A stretch of 64,000 nt of DNA from Mycobacterium dioxanotrophicus (GCF_002157835.1 NZ_CP020809.1:3348001-3412000), one strand, 5' to 3'; shown: positions 1 through 9,698, counted from the first letter of the stretch. Numbers and translations are program-made. Notes: generated from the sequence alone by a model not told the origin.

Positions 1-99
1 CGGGCGTCCACACCATCCGATGAGTATCGCGCCCGACGGCCACCGAACATCGCGGTTCAGCATTGTTGCCGCTCCGCAACCCCGCGCATACTGGCGAAG

Positions 100-1029
100 G
101 TGACACCGCTACAGCGCTACATCGCAGAGGAAATTGCCACCGACCACGTGGACGGCCTGCTGTCCCGGCGTGAGGCACTCCGAAGGCTGGCCCTCATCGG
201 TATGGGCACTGCCGCCGCCACCGCCCTGATTGCCGCATGCGGTGAGCAGAAGACGGCCGCTCCACCGACGTCGGAGTCGCCGACGCCGAGCCCGACGCCC
301 AGCCCGAGCCCGAGCCCCAGCGGGCCACCGCCGGGTTCGGCGGGCGCATTGCCCACCAGCCCGGTCACCTGGGCCGGGCCCGCCGGGCAGCTGCAGGGTG
401 CCTGGGCGGCGGCGCCGCAGCCCCGCGGTGCGGTCCTGGTGATCCATGAGAACAAGGGGCTCAACGACTGGGTCCGTTCTGTCGCAGGACGTTTCGCCGG
501 CATCGGCTACTCCGCGCTGGCCATCGACCTGCTATCCGGCCAGGGCGGCACCGGGGCCTTCACCGATCCGGCCGCCGCCACCGCGGCGCTGAGCAAGATC
601 GCGCCCGAAGAGTTCGTCGCCAACCTGAAGTCCGGCGTCGACGAACTCGCCCGCCGCGTCCCCGACCACAAACTCGCCGCCGTCGGCTTCTGTATGGGCG
701 GCGGTCTGGTGTGGCAACTGCTGGCCGCGGGCGAGCCACGACTGGCCGCTGCGGTGCCGTTCTACGGCCCGGCGCCGGACAATCCCGACTTCGCCGGTTC
801 CCGCGGCGCGGCCGTCCTCGCCTTCTACGGCGCCTTGGATCAACGGGTGACCAGCACCGAGCCCGTCGTGCGTGCCGCACTGGAGAAGGCCGGGATGGTG
901 CACGACCTCGTCACCGAACCCGACGCCAACCACGCCTTCTTCAACGACACCGGGGACCGCTACAACGCGGCAGCGGCGGCCGACGCCTGGCGTCGCGTCC
1001 AGGACTGGTTCGGCCAGCACCTCGGCTGA
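100..1029 (+). CDS. Tat-exported lipoprotein, dienelactone hydrolase family
   Basis: This 309-aa protein has a twin-arginine signal (SRREALRRL, residues 22-30) followed by a lipobox LIAAC with Cys47, so it is predicted to be exported folded and lipid-anchored. A Ser/Pro/Thr linker (about residues 53-90) leads into an alpha/beta hydrolase domain. The catalytic triad of the dienelactone hydrolase family is visible: the nucleophile Cys in GFCMGG, Asp in FYGALDQ and His in DANHAFF. The family hydrolyses dienelactones and related esters; the substrate here is unknown. The start is GTG at 100. A CATACT sequence at 87-92 could be a -10 box for a leaderless transcript. It stands alone on this side, with the next gene 84 bp downstream. 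Confidence 0.85.
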   Translation: MTPLQRYIAEEIATDHVDGLLSRREALRRLALIGMGTAAATALIAACGEQKTAAPPTSESPTPSPTPSPSPSPSGPPPGSAGALPTSPVTWAGPAGQLQGAWAAAPQPRGAVLVIHENKGLNDWVRSVAGRFAGIGYSALAIDLLSGQGGTGAFTDPAAATAALSKIAPEEFVANLKSGVDELARRVPDHKLAAVGFCMGGGLVWQLLAAGEPRLAAAVPFYGPAPDNPDFAGSRGAAVLAFYGALDQRVTSTEPVVRAALEKAGMVHDLVTEPDANHAFFNDTGDRYNAAAAADAWRRVQDWFGQHLG

Positions 1030-1113
1030 TCCGCCTGCGGAGTTCAGCGCCTGTTCAGGCACCGGTCGGGGGCACGTTGTTGACCGCACATCAGGCCCGG
1101 TTCTGATCTGGGC

Positions 1114-2217
1114 ATGCGGGTTGTCCAGGTTGCCAACTTCTACGGCCCGCGCTCGGGGGGTCTGCGCACCGCGGTCGACCGGCTGGGCGCGGAATACAGT
1201 GCGGCCGGCCACGAGGTCTATCTCATCGTGCCGGGTGCTGATCCGGAACAACATGTTTTGCCTACCGGGGTGATACGAATCTCGTTGCCGGCCAGACAGA
1301 TTCCGTTCACCGGTGGTTACCGTGCCGTTCTCCCGGGGCCGGTCACCGCGCTGCTGTGTCAACTCGAGCCCGACGCATTGGAGGTGTCCGACCGGCTCAC
1401 CCTGCGGTCGCTCGGGCCGTGGGGGCGGCGCAATCGCGTCGCCACCGTGATGATCTCCCACGAACGCCTCGATCGCCTTGTCGGACAGGTGCTTCCGCGG
1501 TCGATGGCCCGCGCGGTGGCCAACTTCGCCAACCGCCGCACCGCGGCGAATTACGACGCGGTGGTGTGCACGACGGCGTTCGCCCGCGAAGAGTTCGACC
1601 GGATCGGCGCCGCCAACGTCGCGACCGTGCCGCTCGGGGTCGATCTCGAGCAGTTCCACCCACGGCGGCACAGCGCGCAGATGCGTAGCCGGTGGGCGGC
1701 CCGGGAGCAGACCCTGCTGGTGCACTGCGGTCGCTTGTCGGTGGAGAAACACGCCCACCGAAGCATCGATACCGTTGCCGCCCTGCGTGATTCCGGCGTC
1801 GACGCGCGCCTCGTGGTGGTCGGGGAAGGGCCCATGCGGGCCCGGCTGGAACGTCAGGCGGCCCGGCTGCCGGTCGACTTCACGGGCTACATCGGCTGCC
1901 GGGACACGGTGGCGACCATCCTGGCGTCCGCCGACGTCGCACTGGCGCCCGGCCCGCACGAGACCTTCGGGCTGGCGGCTCTGGAGGCTCTGGCGTGCGG
2001 GACGCCCGCGGTGGTGTCGCGGACCTCGGCCCTGGCCGAGATCCTCACTTCGGACAGCGGCGCGACGGCCGACAACGACCCCCGGGCCATCGCGCATGCC
2101 GTGACCTCGGTGATCAGCCGCCCCGAACCGCTGCGCCGCAGCAGTGCGCGCCAGCGTGCCGAGCAGTTCACCTGGCCGCGGGCCGCGGCGGGCATGCTCG
2201 ACGTGCTCGGTGCCTGA
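1114..2217 (+). CDS. GT4-family glycosyltransferase
   Basis: A 367-aa GT-B fold glycosyltransferase. The N-terminal donor/acceptor domain opens with a short beta strand and a Gly-rich turn (residues 1-16, with GPRSGG). The C-terminal half carries the nucleotide-sugar signature of family GT4, with the E-x7-E motif in HETFGLAALEALACGTP (about residues 285-301) and a preceding GRLSVEK segment. Mycobacterial members of this family mannosylate phosphatidylinositol or add glucose or mannose to lipids and polysaccharides. Sequence alone does not fix the acceptor, so no gene name is given. No signal peptide or membrane segment is present, which fits a cytoplasmic, membrane-associated enzyme. Confidence 0.85.
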   Translation: MRVVQVANFYGPRSGGLRTAVDRLGAEYSAAGHEVYLIVPGADPEQHVLPTGVIRISLPARQIPFTGGYRAVLPGPVTALLCQLEPDALEVSDRLTLRSLGPWGRRNRVATVMISHERLDRLVGQVLPRSMARAVANFANRRTAANYDAVVCTTAFAREEFDRIGAANVATVPLGVDLEQFHPRRHSAQMRSRWAAREQTLLVHCGRLSVEKHAHRSIDTVAALRDSGVDARLVVVGEGPMRARLERQAARLPVDFTGYIGCRDTVATILASADVALAPGPHETFGLAALEALACGTPAVVSRTSALAEILTSDSGATADNDPRAIAHAVTSVISRPEPLRRSSARQRAEQFTWPRAAAGMLDVLGA

Positions 2218-2287
2218 GCAGCCGGCGCCGAGGCGGGGCTGTCACGGCGGACGCGAGGAGCAATCAGGATCGCGGTAGGTTGTCCGC

Positions 2288-2968
2288 ATGAGCGGCCGTA
2301 CCGACGACACGGCACGGACCGCCACGCTGTGGTTCGCCCTGCTGCTCACGCTCACCAACGGTTTTCTGGACGCGCACACCTACTTCACGCGCGGACAGGT
2401 CTTCGCCAACGTGCAGACGGGCAACGTCATCTTCCTCGCCCTCGACCTGTCCGACGGGCATGTGGGTGCCGCGCTGGCGCACCTCTGGCCCATCCTGGCC
2501 TTCATCGTCGGGGTGTCGATCGCCGCGCACATCAAATCGGGGCGTGCCGAGCACGTGCTGCCGTATCCGCTGCGCTGGACGATGGCCATCCAGGTGGTGA
2601 CGCTCGCGGTGATCGGGTTCGTGCCGGGCACCGTGTCCCATACCGTGGTCACCGTCCCGATCTCGCTGCTGGCCGCAGTGCAGATCGGGTTGTTCCGCAA
2701 CATCGGGGACCTGGCCTACCTGCCGGTGGCGACTACCGGAAACCTCATGCGCTGTGTCGAATCGGGCTACGCCGGTTTCGTCGAAGGACGCCCGGACGCG
2801 CGTCGCGCCACCGGTGTCTATTCCACCCTGATCTTGGCATTCGCCGGCGGCGCGGTGATCGGTGGCGTTGCGAGCCGGGCCTGGGGTGTCCATGCGATCT
2901 GGTTGGCCGCCGGGATCCTGGCCGTGACGCTGCTGCTCTTCATCGTCGACCGGGATGCCGTGGCCTGA
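2288..2968 (+). CDS. YoaK/DUF1275 family membrane protein
   Basis: A 226-aa integral membrane protein with about six hydrophobic segments. Near the N terminus it has the family pattern NGFLDAHTYF...VFANVQTGN. Members of the YoaK (DUF1275) family are small inner-membrane proteins of unknown transport or regulatory role. It begins with ATG at 2288 on the same strand as its neighbours but is separated by about 70 bp on each side, so operon membership is uncertain. Confidence 0.8.
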   Translation: MSGRTDDTARTATLWFALLLTLTNGFLDAHTYFTRGQVFANVQTGNVIFLALDLSDGHVGAALAHLWPILAFIVGVSIAAHIKSGRAEHVLPYPLRWTMAIQVVTLAVIGFVPGTVSHTVVTVPISLLAAVQIGLFRNIGDLAYLPVATTGNLMRCVESGYAGFVEGRPDARRATGVYSTLILAFAGGAVIGGVASRAWGVHAIWLAAGILAVTLLLFIVDRDAVA

Positions 2969-3034
2969 GAGGGTTTTGCGCAGGGTGACCGCAGATCTGG
3001 TGTGGCCGCGACACCGGTTCTATGGTCCCCGGTC

Positions 3035-4471
3035 ATGTCCGAAATCACCACGGTCCCAGACTCTTTAGGTAGCCCTGCGGCGCCACCCGACCGCAAGCTA
3101 CGCGGCAATCTCGGTGTCGTCGCCATCGTGTTCATGGTCGTCGCCGCGGCGGCCCCGCTTGGCGTCATCGGGGGAGTGGTGCCGCTGGGGATCGCGTCGG
3201 GCAACGGCGCGGGTTTCCCGGCGACCTTCATCGTGGCCACCGTGGTGCTGTTGCTCTTCGCGACCGGTTTCACCGCGATGACGCCGTACGTCGACGACGC
3301 GGGCGCGTTCTTCTCGTATGTCCGCCAGGCCCTTGGCTTTCCGGCCGGCATCGGGGTCGCGTTCGTGGCGCTGGTCAGCTACGTCGCACTGGAAGCCGGG
3401 GTGTACGGCCTGCTTGGACCGGCAGGGGCGAGCGTGCTCGAACTGGCAGGTGGCCCGGCGCTGCCGTGGTGGCTGTTCGCCGCGGCGGCGTTCGCGGTGA
3501 CCACCTACCTGGGCTACCGCAACATCGAGCTGTCCAGCCGCGTGCTCGGCGTCCTACTGACCGCTGAGATCGCCATCGTCGTCGTGCTGGACCTGGTGAT
3601 CGTCGCCCGCGGCGGTGACCACGGCTTGTCCACGGGCATCGTCAATCCGCATGCGATCCTGTCCGGATCACTGGGCATCGGGCTGCTTTTCGCGATCATC
3701 AGCTACGTCGGATTCGAGGCGACTGCGATCTTCCGCGATGAGGCGAAGACCCCGGAACGGACGATTCCGCGGGCCACCTATGCCGCCCTGATCCTGATCG
3801 GAGTGTTCTACGCGGTCACCAGTTGGGCGTTGATCTCCGGGTGGGGCGACGACGGGGCCGTCGCCCACGCCACCGGTTCGGGCAGTACGTTCCTCGGTGA
3901 CACAGCCAGGCGCTATGTCGGCGCCGTCGGTGCGGACCTCATCACGGTGCTGTACTTCACGAGCCTGTTCGCCTGCATCCTGGCCTTCCACAACGTGGCG
4001 TCGCGCTACGTGTTCGCCCTGTCGCAGCGCGACGTGCTGCCCGCGGCGCTGAGCCGCCCGCACGATCGGCACGGGTCGCCGCACCAGGCGTCGCTGTGGA
4101 TCTCGGCGGTGGTGGCGTTGGCGGTACTGCTGGCCGTGGTGTTCGGTCTCGACCCCGCCGCGCAGTTCTACACGTGGTTCGCCGGGGCGACGACGGTCGG
4201 CGTGGTGGTTCTCATGATCGTCACGAGCGTGGCGGTGCTGGTGTACTTCGCCCGCGACCGTCGCGGCAACTCGCTGTGGCGGATCCGGATCGCGCCTGCG
4301 CTGGGACTGGTCGGGTTGCTGGGCGCGCTGGTGCTCATCCTCTCCAACCTCAGTGATCTGGTCGGCGGGTCCAGTGTGCTGGCCTGGGTGATCGTCTCGG
4401 TGCTGGTCGCGGCCTTCGTGGCAGGTGCCGCTGTGGGGACACGAGTGGGTGCGAAGGTGGGCACGGCGTGA
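3035..4471 (+). CDS. APC-superfamily amino acid/amine permease
   Basis: A 478-aa permease with about 12 hydrophobic segments, consistent with the amino acid-polyamine-organocation superfamily. The TM1 region carries the typical helix break (AAAAPLGVIGG) and TM6 contains FAIISYVGFEATAIFRDEAK, the conserved loop of this family. I place the start at ATG 3035 rather than the upstream GTG at 3002. TATGGT at 3021-3026 is well placed as a -10 box for a leaderless message, and the extra residues look non-native. Its stop overlaps the GTG start of the glutamine-synthetase-family gene (GTGA), so the two are probably translationally coupled. They may import and gamma-glutamylate an amine or amino acid (inference from pairing). 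Confidence 0.85.
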   Translation: MSEITTVPDSLGSPAAPPDRKLRGNLGVVAIVFMVVAAAAPLGVIGGVVPLGIASGNGAGFPATFIVATVVLLLFATGFTAMTPYVDDAGAFFSYVRQALGFPAGIGVAFVALVSYVALEAGVYGLLGPAGASVLELAGGPALPWWLFAAAAFAVTTYLGYRNIELSSRVLGVLLTAEIAIVVVLDLVIVARGGDHGLSTGIVNPHAILSGSLGIGLLFAIISYVGFEATAIFRDEAKTPERTIPRATYAALILIGVFYAVTSWALISGWGDDGAVAHATGSGSTFLGDTARRYVGAVGADLITVLYFTSLFACILAFHNVASRYVFALSQRDVLPAALSRPHDRHGSPHQASLWISAVVALAVLLAVVFGLDPAAQFYTWFAGATTVGVVVLMIVTSVAVLVYFARDRRGNSLWRIRIAPALGLVGLLGALVLILSNLSDLVGGSSVLAWVIVSVLVAAFVAGAAVGTRVGAKVGTA

Positions 4472-5808
4472 CGCTCAACGGAACGGTCGGTGCGGCGGCC
4501 ACGCCGGAGCGAGAACTGGTGGGGCGCATCGACGACGGCTCGATCACCGAGATCGAGGTGGCCTGGAGCGACCCGTTCGGGCATGCCCAGGGCAAGCGGA
4601 TTCCCGCGGCGGGATTCCTGGCCCGCGCCCGCGGCACCGGATTCGCCTTCTGTGAGGCATCTTTGGGTTGGAATGCCGACGCCACGGTCATCGACACGCT
4701 GCGCCTGACGAACTGGACCGGTGGCTACCCCGATGTGTACGCGGTACCCGATCTGACCACCTTCCGTGCCGTGCCGTGGCGGCCGGGCGTCGGTCACGTG
4801 ATCTCGGACATCGTCGCCCACGACCGGCGGCCGTCGCTGCTGGATCCGCGCGCAGTGCTCAAACGGGTGCTGGCCCAACTGGCGTCGCTGGGCTACACCG
4901 CCAAGGTCGGCGTCGAGTTGGAGTTCTACCTGCTCAATCCTGACGGTTCGGCGTATCAGGACGACATTCACGCCTATTCGCTGGAAAACGCCAATGCGCT
5001 CGACCCTCTGCTGACCGACCTGCACCAGACTTTGGCCGCATTCACTCGGCTGGAGGGTATCGAAACCGAGTACGGCCCAGGACAAGTCGAGGCCAACCTG
5101 ATCTACACCGACGCGCTGGAGGCGGCCGACGATGCGGCTCGGCTCAAATACGCCGCCAAAGAGGTCGCGCGCAGACACGGCCGGATCGCGAGCTTCATGC
5201 CCAAGCCGTTCAGCGAACACTCGGGCAGCTCGGCGCACCTGCACGTGTCCTTATGGCGGGACGGCGCACCGGCTTTCGTCGCACGCGACGGTCAGTAGAA
5301 CGAGCTGGCGCAGTACGCGATCGCCGGATTGCTGGAGCACCTCCCGTCGATCACCCTGTTCGGTGCTCACTCGGTGAACGCCTACCGCCGTTTCACCCCG
5401 GATTCGTTCGCGCCCGCCACGGTCACCTGGAGCCGGGACAACCGCAGCGCCGCCGTGCGGTCACTGGTCGAATCGGATCCCACCGCCACCCGCATCGAAT
5501 TACGCAGTGGCGCATCCGATGCCAATCCGTACTGGTTGATCGCCGCAGCGCTGGCCGCTGTCGTCGCCGGGATCAGAGCTCAGCGCACACCCCCTGCCGC
5601 CGAGGGCGGGAATCTCTACGAGAAAGGGGTGCCGCTGCCGGAGTCTCTCGGGGTGGCCATCGCGCTGGCCACGCAGGACGACACCATCGCCGGGATACTG
5701 GGTGCCGACTCGGTGCACGACTTCGCCGAGATCGCGCGCAGCGAATGGCAGGCCTACACCGGTCACGTCAGCGATTGGGAACGGCGCCGGTACTTGGCGA
5801 ACTCCTAG
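4468..5808 (+). pseudogene. Glutamine synthetase-family gene with in-frame amber codon
   Basis: One continuous reading frame of 447 codons encodes a glutamine synthetase / gamma-glutamylpolyamine synthetase-like protein, but codon 277 (5296-5298) is TAG. The N-terminal part (276 aa) has the beta-grasp domain and metal-binding strands (GVELEFYLL, GPGQVEANL, HLHVSLW). The part after the stop continues in the same frame with VNAYRRF, WSRDNRSAAVR and DANPYW, all conserved active-site regions. The truncated product would lack half of the ATP/glutamate site. The reconstructed length (446 aa) is normal for the family. GTG start overlaps the permease stop. A GAG-to-TAG change would explain the lesion; a sequencing error is possible. 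Confidence 0.8.
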
Positions 5809-5830
5809 CCCACCCGGTTGACGCCGGGTC

Positions 5831-5836
5831 GATAAT
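5831..5836 (+). promoter_or_regulatory. -10 box for leaderless cupredoxin gene
   Basis: GATAAT lies 7 nt before the ATG at 5844, which would place the transcription start at or next to the start codon. No Shine-Dalgarno sequence precedes the gene, as expected for a leaderless mycobacterial mRNA. Confidence 0.5.
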
Positions 5837-5843
5837 CGTCGGT

Positions 5844-6230
5844 ATGAATCGGATCGTGGTGTGCTGTGCGGCGGCCTCACTGACCTTCGGGGTGGTGGCG
5901 TGCTCAAACCCGCAGGCCACCGAAAACCGCGACACCGCGGCCGCGACGACGACGGGCAGCCCGGTGCCGCCGCCCGCACCGGGCACACCCGTCATCACCA
6001 TCTCCGGAATGGGTTACAGCGCACCGATTACCGTTGCGCCGGGAGCACAGATCACCATCGTCAACGACGACGAGGTCGCGCACACGGTGACCTCGCGCAC
6101 CAAGGGGCTGTTCGACGTCCATGTCGGTGGCAAGCAGCGTGCGATACTCACCGCGCCCTCCGACCCGGGCGAGTACGGCTTCGACTGCACCTACCACCCG
6201 GCGATGGTGAGCAACCTGACCGTGAAGTAG
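5844..6230 (+). CDS. Blue-copper (cupredoxin) lipoprotein
   Basis: A 128-aa exported protein with signal peptide and lipobox VVAC (Cys20), then a Thr/Pro-rich linker and a plastocyanin/amicyanin-like domain. Type 1 copper ligands are visible: the first His in EVAHTV, and the C-terminal loop FDCTYHPAM, which supplies Cys, His and Met with the C-x2-H-x2-M spacing known from amicyanin. It is likely a membrane-anchored electron carrier or copper-binding protein on the outer face of the membrane; its redox partner is not evident here. It follows the broken synthetase gene by 35 bp but has its own promoter candidate at 5831-5836. Confidence 0.85.
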   Translation: MNRIVVCCAAASLTFGVVACSNPQATENRDTAAATTTGSPVPPPAPGTPVITISGMGYSAPITVAPGAQITIVNDDEVAHTVTSRTKGLFDVHVGGKQRAILTAPSDPGEYGFDCTYHPAMVSNLTVK

Positions 6231-6245
6231 CGGGCCGGCGCCAAG

Positions 6246-7529
6246 TCACTCCCACGCCACCGGCAACCGCTTGATGCCGTGGATGAACGCCGACTGCAGC
6301 CGGTCGGGCTCGGCGACGGCGACGATGTCGGGCACCTGGCGGTGCAGTTCCTCGAACGCCACGGTGATCTCACGCCGCGCGAGATTGGCGCCGAGGCAGA
6401 AATGTGCGCCCCCACCGCCGAAACCGAGATGCGGGTTGGGGTGACGGCCGACGTCGAACATCCACGGATCGGCGAATTTCGACTCGTCGCGGTTGGCAGA
6501 CCCGTACCACAGGGTCACCTTGTCACCCGCGGCCAACGGTGTGCCGCCCAGCTCGGTGTCGCGGGTGACGGTGCGGCGCATATAGCTCACCGGGGACGCC
6601 CACCGCACGATCTCCTCGACCGCAGTCGGAGCCAGCTCGTCGTAATCGGCCCACCACCGCCCGCGCTGCTCCGGATACCGGCTCAGTGCCAGCATGCCGT
6701 GGCTGATGGCGTTGCGGGTGGTCTCGTTGCCTGCCACCACGAGCAGGATGAAGAACGACGCGATTTCGGCGGAGGTCAGCCGCTCGCCGTCCACCTCGGC
6801 CTGCACCAGGCTGGTGGTGAGGTCCATTTCGGGCTCAGACCGTCGGGCTTCGGCCATCTCTTTCGCATACGCGCCGATTTCGATTGCCACACTGAAGAAT
6901 TCCTCGAAGTCGGTGGTGATGTCGGGATCGCCGAAACCGAGGATGACGTTGGTCCAGTGGAAGACGCGCTGATGGTCGTGCTCCGGGATGCCCATCATGT
7001 CGCAGATGATCTGCAGCGGCAGCGGACCTGCGAGCTCCTCGACCAGATCGGCGCGTCCGTCGGGATGCCGTGTCGTCATGGCGGTGACCAGGCTGCGGGC
7101 CCGCGCGCGGACCGAGTCCTCGATCAGGGCCACCACTCGCGGCGTGAAGGCACTGCGGACGATGTTGCGCAGCCGGGTGTGCCGGGGATCGTCCATCGCG
7201 ATCATCGACCCGAAATACTCTGCCAGCTCAGGGTTTTCGTCACCGATGGTGATGCCACTGGCGGAGGAGAAGATCTCCGGGTGGCGGCTGGCGAGGAATA
7301 CGTCGTCGTACCGGGTGGCCACCCAGTGCCCTCTGCCTACCGGTGCTCCCTCCTGCACGAACTCCGGTTGGAACGACAGCGGTGCCTCGCGGCGCAGGGT
7401 GGCGAACGCGCCGTCGCGGATCTCGTCGTCGAGCGCCCAGAACTCCCAAGAGCCCAAGTTGATCTCGGACAGTAGGACCTCGGGTGGTGGGGTGCCGTTG
7501 GGCCGGGCCGCGATGCCATTGCAGACCAT
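6246..7529 (-). CDS. Cytochrome P450
   Basis: A 427-aa soluble bacterial P450. The I-helix oxygen-activation motif is AGNETTRN, the K-helix ExxR is EEIVR and the haem-binding loop is FGGGGAHFCLG with the proximal cysteine. The AGNETTRN...HGM signature is shared with actinobacterial steroid/lipid P450s of the CYP124/125/142 group, but I cannot assign a family number by eye. The start is ATG 7529. TACGCT (read on this strand, 7537-7542) lies 7 nt upstream as a leaderless -10 candidate. No ferredoxin or reductase gene adjoins. It converges with the cupredoxin gene (15 bp apart). Confidence 0.88.
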   Translation of the reverse strand: MVCNGIAARPNGTPPPEVLLSEINLGSWEFWALDDEIRDGAFATLRREAPLSFQPEFVQEGAPVGRGHWVATRYDDVFLASRHPEIFSSASGITIGDENPELAEYFGSMIAMDDPRHTRLRNIVRSAFTPRVVALIEDSVRARARSLVTAMTTRHPDGRADLVEELAGPLPLQIICDMMGIPEHDHQRVFHWTNVILGFGDPDITTDFEEFFSVAIEIGAYAKEMAEARRSEPEMDLTTSLVQAEVDGERLTSAEIASFFILLVVAGNETTRNAISHGMLALSRYPEQRGRWWADYDELAPTAVEEIVRWASPVSYMRRTVTRDTELGGTPLAAGDKVTLWYGSANRDESKFADPWMFDVGRHPNPHLGFGGGGAHFCLGANLARREITVAFEELHRQVPDIVAVAEPDRLQSAFIHGIKRLPVAWE

Positions 7530-7584
7530 CCAAGCGAGCGTAGAGCGTCCACCCGCCGCGTGGTGGGCATATTCGGTACAGCGG

Positions 7585-9039
7585 TCAGGACACGGTCAGT
7601 GTCCGCAGCCGCGGCCAGATCTGTTGCCACGGTTGCCGGTGCTTGCTCAGCAGATAGATGTCGAGATCGTCGTTGACCGTGCCGACCTTCTCCGCGGAGC
7701 CGAAGTATCCGCGCACCGCGTCGGGGTTTCGGCCCACATAGAGCACGGTGTCCACCGACTCAGCCGGCGGAGCGAAGTAGCCGTAGCTGCGATTGGTGCT
7801 GTGGGCCGGCGGCAGTCCGTACTGCGGGGCATATCCGTCGAGATATGCCGCCACGATGTAGGACTCGCCCAGCAGCGCGGTGTGTTCGCGCCGAGGCCCC
7901 GGCAGGTTCTGGTAGGCCTGCGCGGTGGTGCGCGCGATGTCCTCCCCGATGTCGGAGCGGGTGGCCCCGACGGAGAACACCAGGATGAGTACTGCCGTTG
8001 CGACGCTGGTCAGTACGCCGACGCGGGCCGGCCAGCGCCGCCCGGCGGGCTTGCCGGCACGTCGCCGTTGCAGGCTCACCGCTCCGGCCGCGGCGAGCAC
8101 GCCGTACAACCCCGCCAGGTAGTACGGACGGCCCAGCGTCGCGACGAACACCACGTACAGCGTCATGGCGGTGACCGCGACGAACCGGTACTGCCGCCAA
8201 TGTGGTGCGCGCAGCAGCTGCCAGGCGCCGTAGAGACCGAGGAATACCCCGAGCACTCCTGCGTAGACGATCAGCTGCACCGCGATACCCGGGCGCCCGC
8301 CGTACAAGGCGTCGGCTTCGCCGGCGACCACCCTGGTCATCTGCCATTGCGGCCATCCGTGTGACTGTTGCCACCACAGCGTCGGTGCCGCGACGGCGAT
8401 GGCGATCGCCGCGCCCAGCCACAGGGCCGGTCGCTGCAGCAGATCGCGTGGGCCGGTGATCGCGATGCACACCAGCAACACCGCACACAGCAGCAACACC
8501 TGGAACTTCGTCATCACGGCGATGCCGACCACCGCACCCAGCGCCACCAGCAGACGGTCGTCACGCAGCCTGACCCAGCGGACCAGCAGCCACAGGATGG
8601 CCAGCCACTGCACCGGTTCGAGCGTGTAAGGCGTCAACCAATGCCCGGTCAGCGTCGGCCACAACGCTGTGGCCTGCGCCACAGCCGTGAGGCCCTGCGC
8701 TCGGCGGTGTCCGCCGAACTCGCGGGCGATCATCGCCGCCAGCACCACGGCGCCCACGGTCGCCAGCATGGCCGGCAGCCGCAACGCAAACACAGATCCC
8801 GGAGCCACGGCGTCCATGAGGGCGGCCAGCGCCGTGGCGGCCGGGGGCTGATCGGCCGAACCCCAGTCCAGGTGATACCGGCCGATGGCCAGCATGTACA
8901 CCTCGTCGAACCAGTACCCGCGACCCAATAAGGTTGCGACGCAATGTGCCAACGCCGTCACCGCGGCGACCGGAAGCACTGCCGTCGCAGCGAACTTCGG
9001 CACCGATCGGGGTGGGTCGGCTGTGGCGACGTACGGCAT
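7585..9039 (-). CDS. GT39/ArnT-type membrane glycosyltransferase
   Basis: About 484 aa, with a dozen hydrophobic segments and an N-terminal loop containing GYWFDEVYML. The acidic pair in this first extracytoplasmic loop is the catalytic hallmark of dolichyl/polyprenyl-phosphate-sugar glycosyltransferases (PMT/ArnT, GT39/GT83). The C-terminal 130 residues form a soluble extracytoplasmic domain. It probably transfers a sugar from a polyprenyl-phosphate donor to a cell envelope acceptor. An upstream in-frame GTG (9057) exists. I prefer ATG 9039, which has TAACCT 8 nt before it as a -10 candidate. Runs divergently from the exported W/N/D-rich protein gene. Confidence 0.8.
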   Translation of the reverse strand: MPYVATADPPRSVPKFAATAVLPVAAVTALAHCVATLLGRGYWFDEVYMLAIGRYHLDWGSADQPPAATALAALMDAVAPGSVFALRLPAMLATVGAVVLAAMIAREFGGHRRAQGLTAVAQATALWPTLTGHWLTPYTLEPVQWLAILWLLVRWVRLRDDRLLVALGAVVGIAVMTKFQVLLLCAVLLVCIAITGPRDLLQRPALWLGAAIAIAVAAPTLWWQQSHGWPQWQMTRVVAGEADALYGGRPGIAVQLIVYAGVLGVFLGLYGAWQLLRAPHWRQYRFVAVTAMTLYVVFVATLGRPYYLAGLYGVLAAAGAVSLQRRRAGKPAGRRWPARVGVLTSVATAVLILVFSVGATRSDIGEDIARTTAQAYQNLPGPRREHTALLGESYIVAAYLDGYAPQYGLPPAHSTNRSYGYFAPPAESVDTVLYVGRNPDAVRGYFGSAEKVGTVNDDLDIYLLSKHRQPWQQIWPRLRTLTVS

Positions 9040-9221
9040 TGCCTTCAGGTTAGCCACGTCACCACGTCGCGCCGGGGACCGACGCGGGGTAACGCCCGGG
9101 GCATCTGCGTCGATAACTCACACGGGGTGAACGTCTCGCCGCGGTGTTGTCGCAAGGCGTTACGGCGCCCGGCCATTGGGGGATGGCAGGCGCCCGGGTC
9201 ACCAACGTAGGAGGTTCATGA

Positions 9222-9698
9222 ATGAAACTGACGAATTTCGTCGCAGCGGCGATGACCGTCGGCGCACTCGGAATCGGAATCGCCGGAGCGCCGGCCGCAT
9301 CGGCGGCCCCAGTCGTACCCGCACCGCTACAGCCCGGACACGGTCAGGACGACTGCTTCCCGTTCTGCAATGGGCCTGGCCGCGGACCGGACCGCGGCCC
9401 GTGGAACAACGACCGCGCGGACTGGAACAACGACCACGGCCGTTGGGGCAATGACCATGGGGACTGGGACAACAAGGGCCCGTGGTGGGCCAACAACCGG
9501 CACGACTGGTGGGACGACCGCCAGGGCCCGCCGCCGTGGGGCTGGGGCCCACCGCCGCCGTACCAGTGGCGGGGCGGACCGTTGCCGCCGACCATCAACT
9601 ACTACGGGTACAACCTGACCCCCGTGTGGAATGACGGTCCTCGACAGTGGGGTGTGTGGCTGTTCGGCCTGTTCATCCCGATCTTCGGCGTCGGATAA
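9222..9698 (+). CDS. Exported Trp/Asn/Asp-rich protein
   Basis: A 158-aa protein with a clean Sec signal peptide (cleavage near ASAAP, about residue 28). The mature part has a short disulfide-capable motif (DDCFPFCNG), then a central repeat region (about residues 60-100) in which Trp recurs every 6-8 residues next to Asn/Asp (WNND, WGND, WDNK, WWDD), followed by a Pro/Trp segment. Function unknown. AGGAGG at 9209-9214, 7 nt from ATG 9222, picks this start over the ATG at 9218 in another frame. A strong terminator follows. Confidence 0.8.
   Translation: MKLTNFVAAAMTVGALGIGIAGAPAASAAPVVPAPLQPGHGQDDCFPFCNGPGRGPDRGPWNNDRADWNNDHGRWGNDHGDWDNKGPWWANNRHDWWDDRQGPPPWGWGPPPPYQWRGGPLPPTINYYGYNLTPVWNDGPRQWGVWLFGLFIPIFGVG

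Noticed and set aside
532..2097. 521-codon frame on the minus strand across the first two genes
   Set aside because: Shadow of two well-supported plus-strand genes, with no recognisable domain.
4468..5808. Amber codon as pyrrolysine or recoding
   Set aside because: No sign of a recoding element, and mycobacteria do not carry pyrrolysine genes; a mutation or error is simpler.
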